A stretch of 64,000 nt of DNA from Epichloe hybrida. Its lineage: Eukaryota; Ascomycota; Sordariomycetes; Hypocreales; Clavicipitaceae. Numbering within the stretch: position 1 is the first letter of the stretch; every line of letters starts with the position of its first letter. Shown piece after piece: positions 1 to 10,983 of this stretch. The stretch is taken from the NCBI GenBank assembly GCA_019022495.1, contig JAFEKR010000084.1, positions 1 to 64,000 of the forward strand. The letters are read 5' to 3'. Under the pieces are notes generated by a model. That model did not search any database and was not told the origin of the DNA. It worked only from the letters and a program-made list of their open reading frames with translations. The position numbers and the translations under genes were made by a program.

Positions 1-627
1 TATATCTTTTAGTAGTTATTAAAAAGGACTAAAGGAAGTCTCTTAATTATTATAGACTAGCCCTTAGGTAACTATAATAGGGCATTAATATAGTATTAAG
101 AAACTTAAGGAGAAAGGAGAAAAGGTAAGAGGCTATCCCTAGTGATACCCCTTATACCCCCTTAGCTACTTATATAAGCCTCCTTTTCTTACCCTAACTG
201 CTTCTGCCACTCCCCTCTCTAACTGCTATACGGACAATGCTTAGGCAAAGCCCAAGCCCTTACAGATGCCAATAGGCAGACCACGTGTAAGAACCCAGAA
301 GGTGTGCTAACTTCCCCAATAGACCAAAAGATCCGTTAATGCTAGCCGTTGCTAACATTACACCTTACAATCGATTATCGATTATAAGCCCTGTCATAGG
401 GCTCACTTCGTCAGCCCTATGCATCAGGTCTCACACCACGAAGGGGATAAGGTGCTAAACACAATGTATATAGTTAAATTGATATGTAAGGAGGGATAAT
501 AAAGGTCTAGCTAAGGGGCCACGTGGCCACGGTCTTAAGAGAGACCGCAGGTCACGTGTGTGCCTCGCGTACAGGTGCACCCAATCACAGCGCAGGCCTG
601 CCCGGTGCCCCATTCTTTCTATGTACC
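1..627. other. Repeat-rich flank without a gene
   Basis: Bases 1-200 are TA-rich, RIP-like DNA. Bases 200-627 have normal composition and hold the left inverted-repeat arm and short palindromes such as GGCCACGTGGCC (about 518-529). No coding region could be supported. Confidence 0.6.
226..371 (+). repeat. Inverted-repeat arm, left of the Copia insertion
   Basis: The reverse complement of this stretch matches 8930-9027. The core (335-371 against 8930-8966) is 33 of 37 identical and the four differences are all transitions. The match continues outward with gaps through CTGGGTTCT and TCCGTATAG words. Confidence 0.7.
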
Positions 628-632
628 CGAAC
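628..632. repeat. Target-site duplication CGAAC, left
   Basis: CGAAC lies directly before the left LTR. The same five bases follow the right LTR at 8601-8605. A 5-bp duplication is normal for Copia integrase. Confidence 0.88.
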
Positions 633-892
633 TGATGTGCGTTGGGCACGTGACTTGAAAAGATATCCCCTAGCAGGATAAAGAAGGTTAGAAAAGGATT
701 AGATTAAAGCTCTCTTCTATTATATAAATAGAAGGATAAAAGCTTCTCTTTTATAAAGAAAGCTATTATATTATAGATTATATGCTTTTATTATAAATTA
801 TCGCGTTTAGTAACGTGAATCTTTAGCTCCCCTAATCTAGTTATAAGTGTAGATTTATTTATTATAAACACTATATTTGCTATTAGGTAATA
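633..892 (-). repeat. Copia LTR, left copy (3' LTR of the element)
   Basis: This copy is 260 bp and starts TGATGTGCG on the plus strand. It is the direct repeat of 8341-8600. Its right end reads TAATA where the other copy keeps CAACA, so RIP changed this end and the other copy lost its TG end. Together the two copies define TG...CA termini. Confidence 0.93.
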
Positions 893-894
893 TA

Positions 895-900
895 CCCCCT
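895..900 (-). other. Polypurine tract of the Copia element
   Basis: On the minus strand AGGGGG lies two bases before the 3' LTR, where plus-strand priming occurs. Its side, opposite to the primer-binding site, confirms minus-strand orientation. Confidence 0.65.
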
Positions 901-3900
901 AGTTAGTATTAAGGTTATTATAATTACTAACTAATATCTTAGCTAGCGGATATATAGTATTTTAGTAATACCTAAATTTAATATAAATTTAAAGTAAGCT
1001 CTCTTACTTTTATACTTACGCTTCTCTCTTATAAAGGATCTCTTAATATAATAGTTATAGGCTTCCTTTTCTTTCCTTTATAATACACTTTTTATTAACT
1101 AGCTTATATTTTAATTAATATAAATTCTAATATATATACTTAGGTTAAAGAGAATTTTCGCTCCTAGAAGGGCTTAACTACTCTTTAGTAAATTACTTAT
1201 ATTATAGCTAATTTAGCTATATATTCTTATCTAAGCCTTAGTATAGCTTATAATAATTCTTTACCTCCCCTAGCTAGGTCTAAGTTACTTATTAGTAATT
1301 CTTTACTAATTAGTACTAAGCTACTTACTAGTAAGTTACTATCTCCTATAGAGAAGTAAGGAAAATTACCTTAAGTATACTTCTTTATAAACCTTATATC
1401 CTATAAGGGCCTAGGTAAAGGGAGAATACTTAAGGTATACTTCTCTATAAATTTTATAAAAATAACCTATTAGTATTATACTTTCCCTTTCTCTTTAGTA
1501 TATACTAATAGTATAGCCTAAATTACTTACTTCTTAAGGTTTTAAGTATAATATTCCCTATAATAAGTGTATTTAAGTAAGCCTTATAAGTAAGGGTAAC
1601 TTAAGTTATTACTTTAAGGTTAGGTCTAGATAATCTTAGAGATATTACTTATATAAGGTTAGTAATTACTATTGCTTACCTTTATATAATACTTATATTC
1701 TCCTTACTAAGTAAATATTATTAGCGCTAGATAAAGATACTAAGGTAAGGTGCTTCTAATTATAATTTTCTCTAATCCTTTACTTATATATATATAAATA
1801 GTAAAGTAATACTATAAGGCACTATAACTCTAATTAAAATTTATTATAAAGCTAGATTTTATATATAGTAAGGTTATTAATTTAAGTATTAGGGCTAAGG
1901 ATATTACTAAGGGCTTTTTAGTAATAGTTAAGGAGAAGGTAATTATAGTAATAGCCTAACTTAAGGAGGTTATTTACCTTCTTATATAAGTTTATTTCCT
2001 TTATTTAAAATAGTGTTTATATATATATTTTTATATAATAGTGTTTTAAAGTCTTTATTTTATTAATTCTATTTACCTTAGTAGCGCTTTGCTTACTAAG
2101 AAGGGGGCCTTTATGTATTTCTAAGGTAATTAATTTTATACCCCTTTATTAACATACCTATAATTCTATTATAACCTATACACTTTAAATATTATATATT
2201 ATATATAAATCTATAAGACTAAGTATAGATTTAAAGCGTTTAAAGTGCTAATAATTTAACGCCTTTATAAATCTATTAGTAAGTATCTCTTCTATTAGTA
2301 AATATATAATTTTAAAGCTTTCTTTCTTAAATTCTTACTTTAATTATATATTATAAATATTAATATAATATAGTTAAGTATTTAATTATTTACTCTTATT
2401 AAGTATAAGCTAAATTATTTATTAATTATTATAATTAATAACCTAATCTTTATAAGTATTAAATTTAATATCTCTAAATAAGCGCTATAGACTTATAGTC
2501 TCCTTTACTACCTATTATAAAGTAAGTAATTTAGCCTTTATTATAGATATAATTACTATTATTTAGTATATAGCTTTCTAGATAATTAGTTTACTAAAGA
2601 GAGTAATTAAGTATTCTTATAATAATTTACAAGTCTTAAGATTATTTATAAAGAAGGTATTACTTAAGATTTAAAGAGCTTAAAGTTTAGTAGTTATACT
2701 ATAGTATAGCATAAGTTTACTTATAATAAGTAAGTAGTAAATAGCTTAGTTTACTGCCTTTATATGCTCTAGTCCTAGATTTATAAGGTATTATAATAAC
2801 TTTACTACTATAAAAGTAATATTAGGTCTAATTATAATTATAGTATATAGGATTAATTTAATCTTTTCCTAGTAAACCTTTATTACTTACTTCTTAGCTT
2901 TACTCTTAAACTTATAATACTTTATTACTAAAATTAGTATAGTAAGGAAAGTGCCTTTTCTTACTTACCTAAATTTTTCCCTAATCTTATTAATATATGC
3001 CTTATAACTAAGATATACTCTTTATCATTCTTAGTCTCTAATAATCTAGATCCCTAGGAAAAATCTTGCTTTATCTTTCTTATTTAATTTATATGCCTCC
3101 TTTAGGCCCTTAGAAATATAGTTAGTAATGCCTTTATTATCCTTATAAAATACTATAAGAATATTATCTATAAAGAATATAAGGAAAACAGTCTAATCTT
3201 TTATATAGAATAAGTAAGGCTTTTCTTTACTTAATTTAAGCCTAAGCTTTATAAGAGATTTACTTAATTCCTTAAACTATAGTTATAAAGAGTCCCTTAA
3301 TCTATAGAGAGCCTTAAGTAATTCTATATATTCTCTAAGGATTATAAAACCTTTAGGAAGTTTATAAGTTATAAGTACTTTATCCTTTCTATGTTTTATA
3401 TAAAGGAAGGTATTCTTAATATTATATTACTTAGTCTCTAAATTAAACCTAGTAACTAGAGCTATAAATACATAGAATATATAAGCAGTAAGTATTATAG
3501 TATAGGTTTATTTAATTATAAAGATATCTTAGAGGTCTTTGTGCACATATAATCACGCTTTACAATAGATTAACATCCCCTTCTTATTAAACTTATAAGA
3601 AAACACCTATTTTAATAGTAATAGCTTTAATTATACTATAAAACGCTTTATTTACTACTATATTTCTTATTCCTTTAGCTTATTAATCTCTTTATTTATT
3701 ACTTTTAACTATTTCTCTTTAAATAGATAATCCTTTGCCTTTTTCTATAACTTTAGAGGTTTAGTAAGATTAGATTAATAAATAGTCCTTACCTTTCTCT
3801 TTAGGTTAAGGTATAATCTATTTTCTTTATTATAATACATATTAATTACTAAAAAAACTATTTTATAGCTCTTAAAATCCTAATCTCCTAGAAAGAGCTT

Positions 3901-5151
3901 ATAAGGATCTCTTTTCTTAGTCTTCCTAAATTTAGTAAAGAGATTCTTTAAGTCCTAGAGGCTATTAATAAAAGCTTTATTAAGTCCTTTTTTCTTTCTC
4001 CTTATTAGTTAAGTGTAAGAAAAAACATTACCTTAAGCTCTCTTTATTTATAACCTTAAGCTTATTTATACACTTTCTTATATTATTATTCTAAGACTCT
4101 CTATAATTTCTAACTTTATAGCTAGTAATCCCCTTAAGCCTTTTATATAGGTAACTAGTCTAGTATTTACTCCTATGGGTTTATCTTATTACTAGTTTTT
4201 TTTACTTCTTTTTCTAGCTTAGGTAGTTTATTACCTATTAAGTTATTAATAACTTAGTCCTTAGTATTATATACTTAGTATTTTAAAACCTTATAAGGAC
4301 ATTAGCTTTTCTAAGCCCTTATAGTAATATCTTACTTATTACTTATTAAATCTATTATTACATTACTCTCTTAAGCATATAAATCTAAAGTATTTTACTT
4401 CTTCTTACTTTACTAAGCTTCTAGATTAAGAGTCTTTTACTCTCTAATTATTAGATTTAGTAATAGCTAAGGTATTTAAAGTCTAATTTACTTATTAAGG
4501 TATATAGCTTCTCTTTCCTTTTATTAAGAAGTTTATAAAGCTTTTACCTCTAAGTTTAAACTCTTAGTTTAATCTTATTATAGTTTAATTAAAGTTAGCA
4601 TAAGGAAAAGATTTAATTCTTTATCTAATTTAGTGTTAATTTTAAGGGATTAGAAATATACCTTAAGCTTATTAATTAATAGCTCTATTATGCTCTCCTT
4701 TATTAGATTATAAAAAATTAACTTATTAAATATAATATTCCTTATTATTATAACTTTTCCTAGTCTTAGAATCTAGATATAATATATATTAGAAGTAAAG
4801 TACTTAATAAGATATCTAATATAACCCCTAGGATTAGTCTTATAAAACTATCTATATTTATTAGCCTTATAATCCCTTTAAAGAGAATAAGCATAGTAGC
4901 TATATATATGTAATTCGCTTTAATCTAGCCTTAAGTTAGCTATAGGCTCCCTAATTAAAAGTTAAGTATTATCTTAAAACTAGATTTCTAGGATTTCTAA
5001 TAGTGTTTTTTACCTAGATTATTAAATAAGACTTATATTATATAGGTACACTACTACTTATATGCTCTCTAACTATAAGTTTAGTAAAAGCTATATGCCT
5101 ATAAGTATTATATTTAATTATAATATAATTATTGAAATGTAGGGAGCTAGT

Positions 5152-5887
5152 TGCCGGCTGGCAACAGCTGTACAGGTGCAGCTCTACGGTCAGGGACTAG
5201 TAGAACCACCACGTTGAAATATTCAACGCAACGTAACGGAAGGTTTCGGCAGTTATTAACTAATAGAATTCAATCTAGATGACTTTTACGATATCTTATA
5301 TACTAATAGAATTGATTTTAGTGACGTTATACGGGCAATGCGGCTGTTAGATTGAGAGGCCTAGCTATCTAGCTAGATTAAAAAGATCTTCTTCCTCTCA
5401 TATACCTACTGACCGTATTGGTGGATCCGGACCGCCAAAGAGGTCTTACAGGCCACTTTTTATTTTCCGTAAAATTCATTTGTATGTAAAATCCAAAAAA
5501 TCGACTCACCACCATACAAACTAGCAACCCGTATGCACTAAATTTTAGTCTAAAAAATATTCCTACATAAAATGAAAGCCCTATCTTCTAGCTTTAATTT
5601 GCTATATGCAAGACTTTTGTACGACCTCTAGTTAAAGAGAAAATCGCTGTTAAAGATAGCTATAGGGTAACCTGCTTACGTCACCCTAGCTTACCTAATT
5701 ACTAGTGGCGCTGCGGTTGTGGCTATGCTTGTAGCCACAACGCAATTGAATAATCCACAATTGATAATTGATTTGGATTAGTCATCCACACGGTCGGTCG
5801 CAGCTGTTAACAGCTGCGACGTAGCCATTGACGGCCACCTTCGCGACCGTTGACAGCTGCAGTGCAGCTGTCAGGCTTGCAATGCAA
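5152..5887. mobile_element. Palindrome-rich insert nested in the Copia element (MITE-like)
   Basis: About 740 bp of normal base composition sit inside the TA-rich retrotransposon. The ends carry loosely matching inverted sequences of about 40 bp containing CAGCTG and TGCAGCT words, and GCTAGT occurs on both sides (5146-5151 and 5888-5893), a possible target duplication. The interior is full of hairpins: a perfect 24-bp palindrome at 5797-5820, a 10-bp-arm hairpin at 5716-5741 and a 9-bp-arm hairpin near 5850-5872. No open frame of note is present. A non-autonomous DNA element that arrived after RIP, or escaped it, is the best reading. The borders are approximate. Confidence 0.55.
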
Positions 5888-8326
5888 GCTAGTAATAGAA
5901 AGGTCCTTTAACTAGAAAGGGCTAAAAATAGGTCTTATTTTTAACAATAATTATTTACCTTACTCTCTTTATAACTCTATTAGGTTTATAAGTGTATAAA
6001 GGCATAAGCTTAAGATTAATACCTTATAAGCATACCTATATCTAAAAGATTATATTACTAAATTAACTAATAATAGCTTCTTTATAATCTTACCTAATCT
6101 TTATAATTAATAATCTAAATTACCTTATAATCTATTATTTAATATAAATTAACACATTAAATACTATTACTTATAATTTATTAGGTAATATATAAATATA
6201 TATTATGCCTAAGAACTTATCTTTTATAACTATTAGCTAGTTTATACTATTATAACTAGGCTTATAGTCTTAAAGATTCTAATAAATCCTCTAAAATAGC
6301 CTTAGTAATATATATTCTAGTAGTTTTCTTAAAATAACTTAGTAAGTATAAACTAGAGAATATATCTTATAGTCTCTTTACTTAGTTTTATATAATTATA
6401 CTCCTCTTATATAAGTATAACTCTTAGCTAGAGTATTCTTACTAAGGTACCTAGAATATAAATACTAAAGATCTTTAAGGTTTATATATATAAGGCATAG
6501 ATCTTTACTTAGTTAACTATATTATAAGCATAATATATTATTATATGCTTTTAAATTAATTATTAAGAATATTACTAGTAATATAGATAAATTTACTACT
6601 TAGTTAAGACTCTTATAAGAGAAAAGAGGCTTATATTAAAGGAATATAATATTATACTTTCTCTAAAGCTTTACTAATAATAAGCTCTTATAAAAGAGTC
6701 TAATATATAAAGAGTAGTTTACTTTATAATACTAAATACCTTTTTTTAAAGAAGGCTTTTTAATATAATATTTATATAAAACCTAGGAATAAGTGTAATA
6801 TTCTATAAAGTAAGGCTTTCTATAAGGTTTCCCTTTAGCCTATTAAAAATATTCTTAATTATATAAGTACCTCTTCTAGTAATCTAAAATAAGGTTATTT
6901 TTACTTTAAGGTAATTATTAAATATTTTCTTAAAGGTTCCTAGTTTAAAGTAACTAATATTATTTATAATATATAAAGTACTATAATTATTAAAAAGAGT
7001 GCTCTTAAAGAGTATATATTTTATATTCTTAAGTATTATATAGCTTCCTTAAGCTAGAGAAATACTCTTAAGAATCTTTAAGTTTATAATTACTACTATA
7101 ATAGCACTAGGTAACTTTTCTCCTTTATAATCCTTAATACCTTTTACTATTTACCTATCCTTTATAACCTTAAAGTATAGGTTCTTTTATTTAGTGCTTT
7201 TATAGTATTTCTTAACCTTTTTATAGTTAACCTTTATAAAGGGCTTAAATCCTAAAACCTTTTTACTAATTACTATATAGTATAAGCTATAGTATACTTA
7301 AGGAGACTAAAAGTATATAATTAGTACCTTTTTTATATAGTAAGAGTACTTCTTTAAGCTATTATTCTTTTAGCCTTATAGTTTCTCTTTTTCTTAGTTT
7401 AAGTAATCCCTAAGAGTTATTATATAGCTTTCTTTTTTAAAGGTAAAGCTTATAGCTTAAGTTACCTTATAATATCTAGTATACTTAAAGGTAATGCCTT
7501 AAAGTGTTACTTTTTTAGAAAGAGAATTAGAAGTCTATACTAATTATATAATCTTAGTTTTTACTTATTTAAGGTTAAAGTATATACTAATAGCTATAAT
7601 AAAGTTATAAATTATATTAAAACCCTAAACCTTATTAATCTTATATATTAATACTTTCTAGTATAGCTTTCTTTATTACTTAATCTAATACTTAAATTAA
7701 ATATTAGTATATTTAGTATTATTAAGGTAAGCTATATACTTAGCTAATACCTCTAATTTAATAATTACTTACTTAGAAAAAAACCTCTTTTTAAGCTTAA
7801 TAAAGATTTAATAAAGAGTAAGCTTCTTATTATTTATATTACTTTCTTTAATCTTATTAATTACTATAGTATAAGTATTAGGATTAATAGTGCTTATAAT
7901 CTAAGTTTTAATAGTTTTTTCTTAGGACTTTATTACTTTATATACTTAGTACTTAGATATAAACTTATAAGATAAGAAAGAAAAAGCCTCTTAAAAGGTA
8001 AGCTTTATAGTATTACTTCCTTAGTTCTTTATAATAAGAGCTTTATATAACTCTAGTATAATAGTAAAGGGCTTTTCTAAATAGTTAAAGTTAAGCTTTA
8101 AGAGCTAGGGATTAACCCTTTTCTAAATCTCTTAGCTTTAGGTAGCTTACTTTAATACTTTATATTACTTTTCCTATTTATTAGATAAGACTAGCTTAAT
8201 ATTAGTCTTAAGACTTAAGTAATAAGAGGTTATTATATCTATTATAAGCGTTATTAGTAAGTAAGGCGTAGTACACACATATATCTTATATATAAGGGAC
8301 TTAGTGAAAGTTATAGGTATATATCT

Positions 8327-8340
8327 CCTAGGCTTATAAC
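8327..8340 (-). other. Primer-binding site of the Copia element
   Basis: On the minus strand the bases right after the LTR read GTTATAAGCCTAGG. Allowing two RIP-type changes this is GTTATGAGCCC, complementary to the anticodon region of initiator tRNA-Met. That half-tRNA primer site is the known Copia type. Confidence 0.7.
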
Positions 8341-8600
8341 TAATATACGTTAGGCATATAACTTAAAAAGATATCCCCTAGTAAGATAAAGAAAGTTAGA
8401 AAAGGATTAAATTAAAGCTCTTTTCTATTATATAAATAGAAGGATAAAAGCTTCTCTTTTATAAAGAAAGCTATTATATTATAGATTATATGCTTTTGTT
8501 ATAAATTATTACGTTTAGCAACGTGTATCTTTAGCTCCCCCGATCTGGTTGTAGGTGCAGATTTATTCGTCATAGACGCTGTATCCGCCATCGGGCAACA
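8341..8600 (-). repeat. Copia LTR, right copy (5' LTR of the element)
   Basis: This copy is 260 bp and is the direct repeat of 633-892. Its last 80 bp or so keep more G and C (ending CATCGGGCAACA), while its first part is heavily RIP-mutated. Read on the minus strand it begins TGTTGCCCGATGG. Confidence 0.93.
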
Positions 8601-8605
8601 CGAAC
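8601..8605. repeat. Target-site duplication CGAAC, right
   Basis: Exact match to 628-632, directly abutting the last base of the right LTR. Confidence 0.88.
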
Positions 8606-9396
8606 CACTCGACCCATTTTTCTGTGCAATCCTCCCTCCGGGCGGGGATCGCGCATCAAACCCCTATAATTAACCAACTAACTAACTGACAAATTGAACA
8701 AAAAAATTGACGAATTGACGAATTGACTGAATTCGCACGAATACACTGTGGTCTTTAGTATATGCTAAGCATATGCTTAGCATATGCAGTAATTTTCCAC
8801 CGCCTACCTGATTAGGATTCAGAGGCTCCACCCTGGATACGAGACGAACTTTGTTGGAGCCGAGATTTATGTGCTGTGTGCCCCGCTGTGTGCGGGGCCC
8901 GCGGACTGGGACCACAGGCCTCATAATCAATTGTAAGGTGCAACGTTAGCAGCGGCTAGCATTGACACCTGGGTTCTCACACTGTAGCCTGCAGGGGACA
9001 CGACTTTTAACCCAGACATCCGTATAGTTACGTTATTCCGGAGTACTGCTTTGGAATTACTAGGAGTGTAGGACCTAGTAAATATGTTTGCACACTTATT
9101 AATTAGAGCCGCGCAGGATTATCAATATTATGCTTGTTCTAATAATAGTACTTCGTATTAAGCCTCCCACCAATTTACTACATATAGGTTAATCACGGAA
9201 ATCACGGAGTAGAGCCTAACTGGATAATGGACTGGCTAAATACAGATTAGGGCCTTATATGGCGTGCACGAATTCTTATAAGAATAATGTTAGGCCGCGA
9301 GTCTAGCAGCAGCTCGAGGACCTAATGAACATATTTGCTTACTTCATCATACCCAACAACCAACACAGAACTGACAGTCCGAGTCCGCCAGCCAAC
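8606..9396. other. Intergenic flank with a 26-bp perfect palindrome
   Basis: No gene is seen. It contains the perfect palindrome at 8760-8785, the right inverted-repeat arm, and the upstream region of the secreted-protein gene. Confidence 0.6.
8930..9027 (-). repeat. Inverted-repeat arm, right of the Copia insertion
   Basis: Partner of 226-371. With the Copia element removed the arms would lie about 0.6 kb apart, so the Copia element probably jumped into an older inverted-repeat element. That older element is shorter than 1 kb and shows no coding frame. Confidence 0.7.
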
Positions 9397-10140
9397 ATGT
9401 TAAACATGTACGTCTTTGCCACTGCTCTAGGGCTTGCCAGCGCCGCTGCCGTCGCTGCCGCGGCCGTTGCCCCAACATACCCACCCTTGGCCGTCTTGAA
9501 GGCCTTCCGCCTCGTGGTTCAAGTCACTGAACGCTCTACCTCCAATGACTTCGCCTCTATCCACAACACGTACATCTCCAACATCCGCACCGGACATCAG
9601 GGCCATGATCTTCTCGGACAGACTGAGAACGCGGACAAGGCTCTTACCTTTTACCTGAACGGCACCACTACAGCGCAGGAATACATGCGGGTCCTCACTG
9701 AAAGTACCACTTCTGTATCCTCGGGAATCAGGCTTGACCCCGACGAGGGTAGCCGGACTGTCCGAACAGCTTACCTTATTGAGGGCGCCGCAGATGTTGG
9801 CTTTAGCCTAAAACACCCCTCCGAGAACTACGCTTTCTTACATCCGGAGACCTGGGCTGCTTGCAAGGAGAAGTTACCTCTAGATAAGGATAGGGAGGTC
9901 ATTGTCTTTAAGCAGGCTATAACTACTACGAGCCACATGTTCGGCACTGTCGATCAGAACATTCCCAAGGGCTGCGTTTCTGTTCGCCTACTGCCTGAGT
10001 GCGCCAACCTAAACGATTTACCCAAGTTTTCAAGCTATTTGCCCGAGCAGATTACGCCTAGCCACCAGCATGTCCTCGGCTCTCACTGTTACAAAGACGT
10101 CAAGGCCATTGACTGGAGCAAGTACGGGCCTGGACCTTAG
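9397..10140 (+). CDS. Secreted DUF7907-like protein
   Basis: The product is about 247 aa. It begins with a strongly hydrophobic Ala-rich signal peptide (MLNMYVFATALGLASAAAVA, residues 1-20), so it is probably exported. The mature part starts with the pattern FRLVVQVTE, then a segment of charged and aromatic residues, and four cysteines lie in the C-terminal half. The N-terminal pattern and length resemble the fungal secreted family DUF7907, whose function is unknown; that assignment is from memory. The frame is open from an ATG at 9325, but the ATG at 9397 (context GCCAACATG) puts the signal peptide at the N-terminus and is preferred; ATG 9406 is also possible. It is intron-free and lies next to repeat DNA. 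Confidence 0.75.
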   Translation: MLNMYVFATALGLASAAAVAAAAVAPTYPPLAVLKAFRLVVQVTERSTSNDFASIHNTYISNIRTGHQGHDLLGQTENADKALTFYLNGTTTAQEYMRVLTESTTSVSSGIRLDPDEGSRTVRTAYLIEGAADVGFSLKHPSENYAFLHPETWAACKEKLPLDKDREVIVFKQAITTTSHMFGTVDQNIPKGCVSVRLLPECANLNDLPKFSSYLPEQITPSHQHVLGSHCYKDVKAIDWSKYGPGP

Positions 10141-10983
10141 ATTACAGTATGTTGGATGTAGCAGCTTCACATCTTAGGCATCACTTTCATTGCGATGCCT
10201 TCCCTCTTCGCGGCTGATTGCGAGGACCCTCTTTTGCCCTCGTATATAGCCTCGTTGTGCCACGTGTGGATAGCTTAGGTAGCTTAGATAGCTGAATTCA
10301 TTCATCATCACTTTCCACACCGTCTCACACAGTACACCCCCTGCGTTATGATTGCAAATCTACATGATGAAAAGGAAATGAGGCAGACAGGGACTGGGTG
10401 TCGCAATAGAAGAGGAAGCACCAATATGCAACAAACAAAGACGTTTCTCGAAGCCGCCCAAACAGTCACATCAACCTCCACTTGGCCGAAATTTCGATTT
10501 CAGATGATGTTTTGACGTTTTGTTCAGGTGCCCGATAGTAATTTTATGCACGAGAGAATCGACGTGATTGCTTCAAGTTCGTGGGGGAAAAGCGGCTATG
10601 ACTGTTTTCGCATGTCTGGTAATAGTGTCGTGACAGCACAATGGAAGTGGGCACGGGATATTCTTTGCCCGGCGAAATGTGTGACTAAAAACCTAATGTC
10701 CTTTTTAGATTAATCATTTCGGGGCTCCATGCACTCACCGGGGAGTCAGTCAGTCTTGGAATTGAATTCAAAATGTGAACGCACGGAAAAGTTGTCCTAG
10801 TCTCAATGACAGCTGTCACCAATTGTCATACAGCTGACAGATGCATCTCGGCACGTGGCAACTTGCCACCATCCGAACCTCACTTTTTTGAGCCCGTGGA
10901 AAGACCTCTGACTGTTGACATGGGCTGCTGCACTACTGCATTCTCGTTTGGCTTTGCTCAGAGCAGCAACGTTCCAGGCCAAC
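10141..10983. other. Intergenic region
   Basis: No supported gene. Short open frames here lack a family signature. It holds the 3' end of the secreted-protein gene and the promoter of the next gene. Confidence 0.55.

Larger units (their letters stand above)
633..8600 (-). mobile_element. RIP-degraded Ty1/Copia LTR retrotransposon
   Basis: This is a complete insertion of about 7.97 kb, coding on the minus strand and destroyed by mutation. Seen directly: two 260-bp LTRs aligned base for base at an offset of 7708, a CGAAC duplication on both sides, a primer-binding site beside the right LTR and a purine tract beside the left LTR. At 3157-3177 the minus strand reads FFIDNIL, a mutated form of the Copia YVDDIL reverse-transcriptase box. 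Further 5' on that strand, around 3235-3360, come an LPKGF-like box and a KALYRLRDS-like box, as in Copia RT. Placing integrase upstream (higher coordinates) and RNase H downstream is expected from Copia gene order but was not seen. The interior is TA-rich with almost no open frame, and the LTR differences are largely C-to-T or G-to-A transitions, as RIP produces. Confidence 0.93.

Noticed and set aside
455..649. Minus-strand open frame of 64 codons across the Copia left border
   Set aside because: It starts at a non-ATG codon, runs across the LTR boundary and target duplication, and has no domain.
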